Source: Quillaja saponaria
Taxonomy: Eukaryota; Streptophyta; Magnoliopsida; Fabales; Quillajaceae
Length of the DNA: 64,000 nucleotides
Assembly: GCA_029379385.1 (NCBI GenBank)
Contig: CM055605.1
Location: 9,521,001-9,585,000, forward strand
Direction: 5' to 3'
Made by a program: the position numbers and the translations under genes. A model generated the notes under the pieces. It worked only from the letters and a program-made list of their open reading frames with translations, did no database searches and was not told the DNA's origin. This document shows positions 50,901 through 63,010 of the stretch, piece after piece. Within the stretch, counting starts at the first letter, position 1. Each line of letters opens with the position of its first letter.

Positions 50901-53900
50901 AAGTAAAAAAATTAAAATATTTTTAGGAGAAGATATATATAATGATAGTGGGAAAGTGGAATTAAACTTTATATATATACATATATATATCACAAAAAAT
51001 ATTGCATTAAAGATTTTTATAGAATAACATATGAGCCATTTCGAAGTTCAAACCCTAGATAATTTTTTTTTTTGTGTGGAAAAGATAAGATTTTGTGGTT
51101 TTTATAAGTAGGAGGTTAAGGTTTGTATGGTTTTGTAAATTGTACACTTGTTATATATTTAATATATACATGTTATTATGACCCAACCAAATAGGGTCCT
51201 AGAAAAAAAAAAAAAAAAAGTTGCAACAGCCTTGGCGTGCTTCTCAGCCGCCTAGCACTTTAGGTGAAGCTCATGCCTAGGAGTGCCTAGCATGTGCCTC
51301 ACCTATCAGTGCCTTGCCTAAACCAAGCGAGACGTTTTAGGTGTGCCTCGCCTGTACCTAGCACCTAGGCGCTTGTCACAATGCTAGAACATATATATGA
51401 TATATGTGGAAGTCAAGGTTTAAAAATTCGTGTCAAAACTGTGAAAACGTGTCCAAACGTTTCTGTTTCCACACTATCCAAAATGAAACTCACTTACAGA
51501 AATGCAACCATTATTTTCACAGGAAATGAGGGCGTTTTCACAGGAAACAAAAGCATTTTCACACAAAACGGGATCATTTTCATTGTTTTCACACGAAACG
51601 TGTGGAAACAAACATGACATTTTCAGAATTTAAAAATCTAAAATTTTGGCTCTAGTTGTCTTTATATTTTAGGATTTCAATTTATTTTTTTTTAATCTTA
51701 TTTGATATATATTCAGATGGTATAATTAGCGAGGATAATGCTTTTTAAGATTTCACCCATGTTTGGTTTCTTGGTCTTTATTTATTTATTATTTTTTGTA
51801 TATAAATATTTTGTATTAATTTAGTTTAACTTAGTGATGAATAATATTAAAATTTTAGAACATATATTTGTTGGTTCAAATAAAAAAAATTCATTAAATA
51901 TGGATTGAACACCTGCTAACCACTCCACCGTTGATAAGATGTGATTATAATTTGATATTTTTCTCTAATTTGTATGTCTATGTTTAAAATTTTACTTTGT
52001 TATATATTTAATAGTATTTTATGTATTAAATTAATAATGTTAGATACCGTACAATTATTATAATATGTGTTTTATTATATACTTTCATGCGTTTCTACAA
52101 AAATTAGTGTTCCCATGCCGTTTTCATACTATTTCCCTAATCGTTTCCATTTCTGGGCTTATCGAAACGAAGTTTAGTTCCTTGGTGGCAGTATATGATG
52201 AAACATGATATGTTTACTCTTTTCTTGTTTTCTCTTGTTTGGTAGTCCCAATGGCCCCTTTTCCTCATGTTTCATTAGATTCTAGCATTAGTAGGAATTG
52301 AGTATTTTTTTCGCAATATGGCTTGCTTGTTGTAATTCTTTATTTGCAGGTAGAAAGTGTACATGAAGACCACTTAGTTGCCTTTAAGGATGGATCCTCG
52401 ATACATGCAGATGTCATTTTCTACTGCACTGGGTATAATTTAAGTACTTTCCACTTTTATATATCATTCTTGAGCATTGAGGATTTATATTCTTGATGGT
52501 TTCCTATTGGATTTTTTATCTTGATTCATGATAAATTTTCTGACTTACCATCTATCCATATCTCCTAACTTTAACAGGTACAATTACCATTACCCATTCC
52601 TTGAAACAAATGGAATAGTTACAGCAGTGGATAACTGTGTCGGGCCATTATACAAACATGTCTTTCCCCCTGCTTTAGCTCCTTGGCTCTCTTTCATTGG
52701 CATACCTCAAAAGGTACTGTTAACAAGTTTCTGTGTTTTCCTTTTCTTTGCACTTCACTGTGGAAAGCATTCGGGCTGCCTATGGTTATTCATAAAAGTA
52801 GAATATTAGAAAGTTCCACTGAAAATAATAAAATGGAAATTATAGAATAATTCTCCTCAAATGTCTTGGCTGTGATAGACACAACTGATATCAACTAAGG
52901 AGAAGACAAACAATGAAGTTTCTCTATGTCACTGACTCAGTTCAGCACAGGAAAAATCAACTGAGTTGTGCTATGTGCAGACTCCAAAATGCACACCTGT
53001 TGACCTCTCTAATGTCAAATCTATAATATTCGGTGTTGATAATTCCAAATTTTCAATAAAAGTAATATTCCTTTTAATGGGTGTGTATACACAGCTTGTA
53101 GGAGTGTTCAATTATCATTTCTCAAATCAATTTCTCACATAATGTTTTCTCTCTCTAAATCTTTCAATCTCTTTGCTGAACTGAAGGCCTCTGCCCCTAG
53201 CAGGCATGTTCCTCATGCTCAATCCCTTTTATCTCTTCTACCTCACATACCCAATGAAGGACCATTCCAGAACATTCAATTCATTTTATTTGCAAGTGTG
53301 TGGTTCTGTTGAGATTTCTAACAGTGTATGCACTTAAATGCTCGCACTCATCCTGACTCACGTAATGCTATGAGAACTCAAGACTGATGGACTGTAGGCA
53401 GCCATTGCGTTCAATGGAAAAAGGCAGGTGCTAGGTCTATAGATAGATCTGATTAAACTCAGGCACCAATTCTAAAACTGCTCACAAATATAAAGAGGTG
53501 AACAACAAACTATGGAGAGTGACATAAACAAGTGATATATAAGAATTGAAATTATTTACTTATTAATGTAAAAAAAATGGCCTCACTTAATACAAATGCA
53601 ATTTAAAATCTTATTTGAAGGGAGTCTGTAAAATATTTTTTCTTCTGCTTATTAAATATATACAAATACAGTTCAGAGATAGAGAGAGAGAGAAAAAAAA
53701 AAAGGATTCTAAATGTGAATTTTTAGTATCATGAGGAAAACAACTTAGAGAGGAAGGCTGGGAAAATAAAACACATTTTCTTTGGGGAAAATGTGTCTCC
53801 GTTTGTGCATGTGCATCTTGCAAGGGCAGGGTGGGAAGAGGGTATTCAATTTAAATCCTCCTATAACTGTAGATTATTCTGATGGAAATAACATTAACTC

Positions 53901-55477
53901 ACTATATAATACTGCACTCTCCTTACAATCCATCAGTACAACGTCATCCATGTCTTAATCGAAACACCTAAATGTCATTTATATTTCTCAGATTTACAAC
54001 TTATGTCTTTTTCTTTTTCAATAATACGAATTCATTTATGGTGATCAGAGTGTTGTCTTCCACACTATTGAATTACAGTCCAAGTGGGTAGCACATGTTT
54101 TATCTGGCAAGGTCCTCTTACCAGATGAAAAGGAGATGATGACTGATGTAGAAAGATACTATCAGAGAATGGGGGAGCATGGGTTGCCCAAGCACTACAC
54201 TCATGACCTTCCTCCAAATGAGGTATTACATATTTTATCTTGGTTTTAACATTTAACTTTAAAACATCATTTATGGCATAGTTATTTGCACATTTTTTTT
54301 TCCTCTGATCCTGTGTAGATTCAATTTGGCGTGCCACTCGAGTATCTCTTTAGTGTCTAAAAGATTTTGGGTTCGTGTATTGCTTAAATCTGTCCTATGT
54401 TGTTTTCATTGTGCATTTTGCTGAGAATTCTTTATCAAAATTCACTTTAAAGAGAAATGCTAGCTATTTTCTTTCATTGCATAAGACCCACAAGTATCGT
54501 TTTTCCATCAGAAATTGCCCAAAATGTATATTATCACATCTGAGATGGTGGAAGCCCAATTCAGAAAATGAATATTATCTTCTAAGAAGAGGAAGTTCTA
54601 TTCCATAAATAACTGGTTATTCCCTTTGGCTAGAAGAAAAAAAAAATGTAATTTAACACTCTGTTACCTTTTGATTAAGTATCAAAAAATTGTGAAAAAC
54701 ACATTAAGACCATTGTGGTGCAAATGCTTTAAAGAAATTCATTTGGCTCCTCTTGTGCATGAAATGACAACTTCAGTCTTCCAGAACGCAAAACCTTTGC
54801 CTTCTATCTGTTTGGTACTTATTTTTAATATTTAATGGGTAAAACTTGAACAAGATAAATAACTGCTTGTTACTTACCATCACTGCACCAAAAAATTGAC
54901 CCCCTATACATATCCATGTACATATGTCTGATCTCTTATTGCCACGACAGAAAGATGCATGTTGTAAAAAAACACTCTGTAGAACCTTTTGCATGATGTC
55001 ATGTTACTTATCACCTCTATTGAATAAATATTCGCCAGTGATCTTGCATGCAACGTCTTACTTAGTCATAGTTGAACATTGAGGGAAACAAAATCAATCG
55101 TGTTCTAAACTTTTATAGGGTATTATGATTTGCAAAATTCTCTAGAGATTTCTCGTATGAAGAATGTTTTATGTTTATTCCCTAGGAGTTATATATTTTT
55201 ACTCAACTATGGAGCTTGAACTTCAAAAATTTGTCCATTTACAAAGATTACTGTCATTCTACTTTTTTCTCTGTCACCTTTTTTTTATTTTAAATGGCTG
55301 GGATAGGCTGAGTATTTTAATTGGCTACGTGCTCAAAGTGGGTTGCCATCATTTGAGGAATGGAGGGAAAAGATGCTTGCAGAGTGCCTGAGGGGAAGAG
55401 CAAATTATGACAAGCACAGAGACGAATGGAATGATGCTTACTGGGATGGAATAATTGAAGTTGCATCTATTCCTTAA
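47951..55477 (+). CDS. FMO-D: FMO GS-OX-like flavin monooxygenase, complete
   Basis: Seven exons: 47951-48479, 48601-48671, 49386-49535, 52350-52432, 52578-52713, 54049-54222 and 55307-55477 (TAA). They encode 437 aa, one residue shorter than B and C because exon 7 reads [10 protein letters not shown] instead of [11 protein letters not shown]. Motifs: GAGVAG at 11-16, FER with E34, GGVW at 40-43, [11 protein letters not shown] at 181-191, GFGPSA at 206-211 (a F for L change shared with FMO-A) and the TGY motif in TGYNYHYPF. All introns are GT-AG. A G-box and a clear TATA box precede it, so this looks like a normally regulated gene. Intron 3 is enlarged to 2.8 kb by two inserted repeats. Role: NADPH/FAD-dependent oxygenation of soft nucleophiles; substrate unknown. 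It ends convergent with the OSCA-family gene. Confidence 0.93.
50822..51390. mobile_element. CTAGGCGC-rich repeat in FMO-D intron 3
   Basis: The ends are dense in degenerate gcctaggcgc/ctaggcgcat motifs in opposite orientations (tcgctaggcgcatctaag at the left, cacctaggcgcttgtcac at the right), with an AT-rich core. It is absent from the same intron of FMO-B and FMO-C, where flanking sequence is continuous. Probably a non-autonomous DNA element. Confidence 0.6.
51391..52245. mobile_element. CGTTTCC/GTTTTCACA-rich repeat in FMO-D intron 3
   Basis: The left part carries repeated gttttcacaggaaac and cgtttc-type motifs, and the right part carries cgtttccatt and atcgaaacgaag motifs, around an AT-rich core. 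It lies directly beside the CTAGGCGC repeat, and the pair together interrupt intron 3 relative to FMO-B. Coding potential is not credible. Confidence 0.55.
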
Positions 55478-56743
55478 GAATATAATATTTTCAAAGAAAT
55501 TCATTACTTTACATAAAAACCTGCAAGTATGCCAATATGAGATCCTGCAGAATTCCTAATGAGTTGATTCAGAATTCATAGATTTACTTGCTGATTTAAT
55601 TTCTATACCGAGTTGCAAATGAAGCTGACTCTACAAAATTATTAGTGACTTTCAAATACATTTCTAAATTTCTTCATTCATGGCACTCATATACAGGAAT
55701 GACATTACAATACACCTCTTTTGTGCAATGTGAAAATTGAGAATTGATACTAAGTTACTTGGTACCTGTATTCAGCAGGCTTGCAATTTATTTATTTTAC
55801 ATAAAACTTAGAATTGAAAAGTCGTTTAGGCTACAAAAGTGTACCGTGCTCATAGTCTTATGTCTTCCTACTACATCTCTATTCACTTAAATGAATGTCT
55901 CCATCTCTGTTCATTTTCAATTGAAAAATACCATGCTTTAACTTCTTTGTTCCAGTTCTCATTTAAAAACATCAAAACAATATGTTAACAAAAAAGATTG
56001 TCACTTTTTGGGTGTTCAGTTATAAGGTTGTTTTATCCATTTAAAAAGTGGTAACTAAGTTGCTTCGCAATCAATTGAGATGCTAGACTTAAACTTGTCT
56101 TAGTTTTAACGAAATTTTTCTGGGTATGGTAATGTGCTGCTCATGAACCAGCAGGCTATGTTCATGCAACATTTTTAGGCTTGTTGGGTCCTTTTACCAT
56201 GTCACAAATGGTGAGTAACTACTGAAAGGTTTGCTTTCTATGGTTGCATATTAGGTGATATATTTTGACTACATTTTCGATAGGAATAGTAATCTAATTC
56301 ATAGGGTCAAATCAGATCAGAGATCTAATATAATATAATTAAATTTATGCATATCATTGTCGAATCAAAATCATTATATATTAAATTTGAATCCAGTTCA
56401 ATAAAACAAAACTATGAAAAAAATACAACCTAATTTAAATGAATTGGATAATTCTCAGATCAAAGAAGTTCGCAGGAGACCCGACCCAGCCCATTTTCAT
56501 GCCTATTGAGGCTTGGGTTTTGTTTTCTATATCCTATTGTTGCTCTCAAGGTTTCATATGGAAGAATAAATCATTATTTTGAGATTTATGATTAGGTTAG
56601 GAGTAGGCCACCAAATTGACAAAATTAAGAACTCAATGCTAAAACTCAATTCAAGATTAAAATCTTGTCTTCTACAAACTGACAGTGACAGAAAAAATGA
56701 GGCTTGACAATCAAACAGAACAAAACTAGTACTAGAGATCAGA
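55478..56743. other. Convergent intergenic region, FMO-D and OSCA-like 3' ends
   Basis: This 1.27 kb lies between two stop codons on opposite strands and must hold both 3' UTRs. No gene, RNA or clear repeat was recognised. Confidence 0.6.
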
Positions 56744-59700
56744 TCACGAAGAAGAAACTAATGGTGTCGAGCTCGAACTCCTGCTGCCATGAAGTTGACA
56801 GGTCGTAAACCAGGTTGACAGTAAGCATGGATTGCATTCTCCACAATTAACTTCCAGGTGACCACTCTTCTCATCAACTTCATCATTTTCAGCAGCATCC
56901 TGACCATCAATTACCAATTTTTGTAAGATATAACAAAATATGCATTCATGCTTCTTTCTTTTAATTCATATCCAAGTATCTTTCACTATGGAAATTCAAA
57001 TTTTCACATGTTTAGACTCGGGGTAATACCGTAACAGATTTTGGCTCTGATTTTTGTTGTGGATAGAAAAAGAGAATAATAAAACATTGAGATGACAAGA
57101 AGTCCTCCTAAGCATGAGGAAGGGCACAAGTCTTTCTCAGGCTGTTAGTCTAAATATCTAGTAAACTAAGTTAACAAATGCAGGAGGCATTTAAATACAT
57201 ATTTTTATAGGAAACAAATTAAACAGCAGACCTTATTCACAATAAATTATCTAATTTTTGGCTTTGTAATTAGCAACTCCAATCAATAATTTAATATAAA
57301 GAAAATGTAAGAGTCAAGGATACCTTAAGAGAGTAATGTTGAAATGCGGGGAGGAAACGGATCTTGCAGTACTCATTGAACATCAAGGTGAACAAGAGGA
57401 GTGGAATTGTTGATATGGATGCAGCTGGTTTGGACTTGAGTCCAAATAAACCAATCATGGTAATCTGCATGAGAATGATCGAGACGAGAATATAGTGATG
57501 AATGTATGGCCAATATTGTCCACATGTTTCGTAAGTAGTTTCGTACACATCTTCAATCTGTAAAAAGAAAACACAGCTGAGGCTATAGCAGAGTAACAAG
57601 GGAAAGATTAAGAATATTACTGACCCTCCATTACCTCTTATACTAGAATCGGATTGTCAGAAACTAGCAAAGCCCCAATGTGTGTGTTTGTGTGTCTGCT
57701 TTACTTGTAATAAGTTTGAAATGATAAATATGTTGTAACTATAAGACATGTAAGAAACTCACCTGGTTGATATAGACAATGTAGCCTAGACAGAAGTAGC
57801 CAATAAGAAATGGAAGCAGTAATGGTGCAACTACTGCATATACGACACCAATTAGTATTGACAGAGAGACATAAGGGATAATTCTAAAGTAGGGAAGAGA
57901 ATAAAGATAAGGATTCTTCTCTGTTCCACGTCCATAAGTACAAGACTTAATAGCATCCCATGTGAGTAAGCCAGGCTGAAGAATCTCCAAAGAAAACCCT
58001 GACAACCCATCTGCCAAGATATATGTCACAAAGAAATCTGCCTGTAACAAAGATCGACCAATGTATGATGTAAAAAAGTTCAGTTAACAGGAAAGAATAA
58101 CATAAAAACTACAAATAAGACATCAGACCATCCATGTGTGTGTGATGGCATCTGTTCTAACCAAATGTGTAAAGCAATAGAGTGGAATATGATTCTTAAA
58201 TGGCATTTTCAAATTGTCTGAAATATTTTTGCACCATATTAAAATAAAAAGAGAATACAAAAATGGGCATTGTATAACAAAACTAACAACAAAGACAAAA
58301 CAACTTACTTGAGCAGTGACAGCTCTTGCTAGGTGACTGGGAAAACTTTTAGGATGACTAACAGATTCACCAATCTCATCAAGAAGAGATCCTGATAGCA
58401 CGCTGAGAAAAAAGATATTTCCTACCAGAAAATAGAAAACCATGTTGCAAGCTTTTATCTCCTCCTTACTTTTTGAGGTACAGCCAGCTAGTTTAGCCAT
58501 TGCAAACATAGCAAAGGGGACAATGTATGTAAATCCTTTCAGGACAACACTTGGAAGATACCCTGTCACTATAGAGCTTAATCCTGGTCTGGAAAACAAT
58601 AAATGTCGAAAGAAAAGTTATAATGATATAATACAGTTTCCAGCAGATAGATGACAGCAAGAATAAAGAAGTGAAAGCTGCATAGGTGCCACGATGTTTT
58701 TCATAAAAATTGCACCTTCAGCCTCCCCTTCCTAAAATGAAGGAACCACTTCATATTGCTTATGTTCTAGGTATAAAACAAGACATATAAGTTACAGCAT
58801 AAAGACTTCCTAATGTCTAAACAGCCTTATAGAAATAACTTTCGAACATTGCCTCTGTGAATAAGAAACCAACCCAAGCTATGTTTATCAGAGACCATTG
58901 AAAACAAAACAAAGTTAGTGGACCAAACAATTTAAAAGATAAATAAGTACGAAACAACAATAACACTGGACTATCAAATTTAATATCAATAGCTTCAGTA
59001 TTTTTCCATTTCTTTTAATATTTTTTTTTCCTCTTCTGAGGGCAACAAGGGATTCTACTATTTCTTTCTTTACTGTTGATGCGGCTTGATTGTCAGAGCA
59101 AATAAAAAATATCATGGATAAAATATAAGGATCAGCATATAACTTGTAAGAGTGCAATATCAGAAAACAAACAAAAATGTGAAGAAATAAGGAGTGCATA
59201 TGAAGAGTTAGACTGTGATATAAGCATAAAAGAATTAGGGGATGCAACAATGATGGTGTTTACTTATGCGGTTACTTTTATGCCCCTGCTATAGAGAGAG
59301 AAAGAGAGAGAGAGGTTTTATGTCTTTTCCTGGTTTATGTTTTCTGATTCATGTACATGGTTCAAAGATACCAAAGAAAACTTCTTAAAACCCTTTGTGC
59401 TAAGTATAAAAGAAAAAGTAGTGATACTAAACATGGAAAAATGGCAAACAAGTTAAGTAAATATACGTTAATAAACCAAAAAGGTAGTACTTGTTAACTG
59501 ATATTTTTATTCTGTCATCAGAGAATGGTAAAAAAAAACTCATCTGCCACAGATGCATTAAACTCAACATTTTGATGGGGAATAAAAATATGAAAATGTC
59601 CTTGATTACCAGAAGACCACAAGAGAATGAGTCTTACATCAACTGTATAGCCATGACAGGAGGAAACCACTTCTTCAATTTCTCGTACTTGGCTATTCCT

Positions 59701-62700
59701 TGAACAGCAGTAACAGGTATGGCGAAGAAAATTGTAAGAAGTGATGCTGCAATACCAACACCAATTTTGTGAAGTGGCAAGAATCGGTAGGATATACCCA
59801 AATTCCTCCATGATACATCCCTTGGTTCTGGGGCCATTTCAGTTATCCAAAGAAGTGGATGTGAATGTTGCCGAGACTGAGCAGCTACAACAGCACCCCA
59901 CCGGGACTTAAATGCAACAAAGGCAACAGCAAACTCCTAAAACCAGAAGGGAAAAAAAAAAAACCACAACATTGATTTCTAATTTTTGTAATTATCAAAT
60001 CAACAAACACAGCATATTACAAGTAATCTCATTAAATTAGATATACAGATTCATTAGTACGGGAATACTTGTATCCTTCATGCAAACACCAATCATTGCA
60101 CATATTTCTCATTGCCAGAATTAACAGCCATTCCCTGTTCAACGTTTACCTTCTTTTTTAGTACATTTTCACATTGTAGCTGGCGTATCTGGTGGCAAAG
60201 TTCTTGAAGCTTTTCCTCAAGCAAAGCTACTTTAGCAGTATCTTCTCGTAATGCAGCCAAGAGTAAGAACCTTTTCTTATGGTTTTTACCTGTAGAGCTT
60301 TCTCTCAAGTCCTCTATCTTTCTTGCAATAGATTTTACCTGGCTCTACATGTAATAATATCTGTAAGAAGGACCCATGGAAAAACAAAATAAACTTGAAT
60401 GGAAGGTCTCTTTTTGGTACTCTAATGAAGAAATATGGACACACTATGCATTTCTGATTCTAAAATTACTGAGTCAAAACAGTACCGTGCCTTGCTTTAT
60501 TTAACACAATTCACCGATGACAAGTTTGTACAACATCAACGTCAACAGAAGAAGGTTTAAAGAAATCTTCATTGTCTTTTCTTTTTTATCTTTTGACTAG
60601 CATCAGCGCTGTGTGATGACCCCAAACAAGAGAAAGTCCCATTCATGAAAATTAGATTTACTATAGTTCCCAGGGCATGTCTCTCATTCCAAACTCATTG
60701 CTTTGATAAGAAAGCCTCAGGAGAAATGCCAAAAAAAAATATCATATGTTTGGAATTGTTAACACTTTCCATACGAAGCTAAGCCATTTTTATTTGTTGA
60801 CCAAGGTCATTCTACACAGTTTTTGTTATATGGATACAAAATTCAGTCCAATATTCTTTTTACTTTAAAAGATATATAACCCATTTTAGTGTATACAAAA
60901 TAATTAATTATTGACCACAATAAGGATTTTGAAAAACACAAGTCTATGAGGTCCAATAAGCATAATGTTGAGGAAGAAAACTAAATGTGGATGCTTCAAA
61001 GGAGTCCGTGATACTCTCAATGCCTCTAGGTTCATCTCATTTCTTTATATTTCCTTTTGCTAAATTCAATAATTAATGAAAGGAAGTAAAACAACAAACA
61101 GTTCTGAATTATTCAACGTATCTTTTTGTTGCTTTATAACTTGGAAACAACTTTACCATGAGAAAAACTATAAAGCTAATATGAATGAAAGAAGTATCAA
61201 GAACTTACTACACACCAAATTAAGGAACATAAAAGAAACTCTTCAATAAAGTTATTGTTATATAGTGGTAGTCAGCATGCATGGTCAAGTTTGGCAAATT
61301 AATGTTCAGCATAGAAAGCATATAAAACAAATGGAATAAATGAGAGGGGCGAGAAATTTTAAGGTCAAATCTTACCATCAAATCCTCAACATCTTTTGCA
61401 GAGTATAAAATTTGATATGAATGGTAAGTGTATGGATGGTGTTTGGAGAAAAAATGATCAACACAACACCCACGATCCTTGTGTTCAGTGCATAAGGGAA
61501 TTTCACGAACTAGAACAGTAAACTGATCAGGTCTATGCTTAATGTTTTGAAGCTGGTGAATCCTTCGAATCAAAATTTCATTATAATCCTGCAGAAGGAA
61601 AACTGGAGGAATTGGAGTCCCTATTATGACTTTTTTTGTATCAATAAATTCATTAATTGATAGTATTTTTGACATGATATTCCACTACTCAAGAATTACA
61701 ACTTGGTCTTGCTGATGAATCTCACCACTGAGATGAAATATATTCTTGGTGAGAAATTATAATAAGCAGACTGTATCGAATTGTGAAACTCACCTTATAA
61801 AGTAGGTATATTCCATAGAAAGATATAAACCATAAGCAAATAAAATGCACCCAAAGCCTGTAGATCATATGATGAGTTAGTCCACTGAGATGTAAGATGC
61901 ACAAACAACTATGTACGTACTGAAACATAAGTTATAATGTGAAGATAAGAAAACGGAATCATGTAAAAATATGTAAGCATATGGCCTGTATCTAAATAAA
62001 CATTAAACCATAAAAAATAAAGTAGTACTAGAGCAACCAAATAAGACTTGAAAGGAATACTTGAAAAAGGAAGGATTCAAGGAGTAAATCAACAAAATGA
62101 ACATTAAAAATATGAATTAAACCTTCTTTTGATCATTTTCATTCACCTAAATTAATACTCCATAGAGTCAAAATACTCCACTAGGAACATAATGTGCTCA
62201 AAGGCAGTCCCATGTGTTGTGTATTCAGACAAGACAATCTCACCTGTTAGAACCTCTAGGAACATTAGATATTGTAAAAGAATCCATTGAATTGTAACTT
62301 CTAAGGTACTCATCATCCTGTCCACCATAATTAACTGGGAGAAGTATCACCACTCCAATAAGAGTGCACACCACAAAAAACTTGATACTGCAAAAAGGGA
62401 AACAAAAAAAAAGAGTAGAATAAGATAAAACTCAGAAACAAAAAGTAATTTAGTAAATTATATTTCTGGCTTCTGGGTTAATAGTAATTTCACTGGAAAA
62501 TAAAATTACGGAAGCAGAAAAATGAACTAAACCCAGAAATTAATGTAAATGGCTCTCACCCGAATTTAAAGAGCCTAATGATAACAAGGGCATCGAGGCC
62601 ACCGGTGTCGATGATTTCGTCCTCGGAAACACGAAAAGCGCGAGGAATCCAAGAGATGGAGGGGAGTAAACGATGGAAAGTGAAAGCAGAATCGAAGGGA

Positions 62701-62843
62701 ATGTAATGATGCAGGGAGAGACGGCGAGCGTAGTATATGGAAGCATTTGAAGGCTGTTTCTTGAGGATGGAGAAGAGTGAGAGAATTATGAAAGCTAAGC
62801 CTATGTTAATGGCCGCCGAAGCCAAAAGGCTCTGTGGGTTCAT
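56744..62843 (-). CDS. CSC1-like / OSCA-family channel protein
   Basis: Ten exons on the minus strand, 5' to 3': 62843-62560, 62387-62244, 61857-61794, 61588-61376, 60344-60150, 59936-59638, 58588-58309, 58041-57763, 57557-57324 and 56899-56744 (TGA). They encode 715 aa with GT-AG introns throughout. The protein begins MNPQSLLASAAINIGLAF, the first membrane segment. Residues 165-235 hold HRPDQFTVLVREIPLC and VDHFFSKHHPY, typical of the cytosolic PHM7 domain. A charged, probably helical stretch occupies about 236-300. MAPEPRDVSW precedes the DUF221/RSN1 7TM channel domain (about 340-625), with LLTIFFAIPVTAVQGIAKYE, SGSLLDEIGE and PFLIGYFCLGY. The closest protein I recall is Arabidopsis At3g54510. 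The family forms hyperosmolality/mechanically gated, calcium-permeable cation channels; activity of this member is inferred only. Length fits the family (about 700-770 aa). The last exon is a poorly conserved Cys/Ser-rich tail. Confidence 0.93.
59290..59313. repeat. GA microsatellite in OSCA-like intron 6
   Basis: The run agagagagaaagagagagag lies between exons 7 and 6. It is ordinary simple sequence and may vary in length between individuals. Confidence 0.7.
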
Positions 62844-63010
62844 CTTCAGTGACAGAACAAACAGAGTGAGAGAGTGAAAGTGAGACAGAGAGAAAAACTG
62901 TAGAGAGGAGGGGTTGGAGGGAATTGCCACCTCAGGTGCTACGTGGCATAGTCTCATGAGAGGAGACAGTTGAGTTTGTTTTGCTGGTTGCCCTGAAACG
63001 GCCATCTAAA
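62844..63010 (-). promoter_or_regulatory. CT-rich 5' leader of the OSCA-like gene
   Basis: On the coding strand the leader is rich in CT repeats (ctctctcactctgtttgttc), typical of plant 5' UTRs. The frame is open upstream to another ATG at 63005, adding 54 codons, but that stretch is Ser/Leu-rich by composition and family members start at the MNxxSLLAS position. I therefore place the start at 62843. Confidence 0.55.

Noticed and set aside
58123..59250. Separate small membrane-protein genes on the minus strand
   Set aside because: These are single exons of the OSCA-like gene read into their introns; splicing gives one continuous 715-aa frame.
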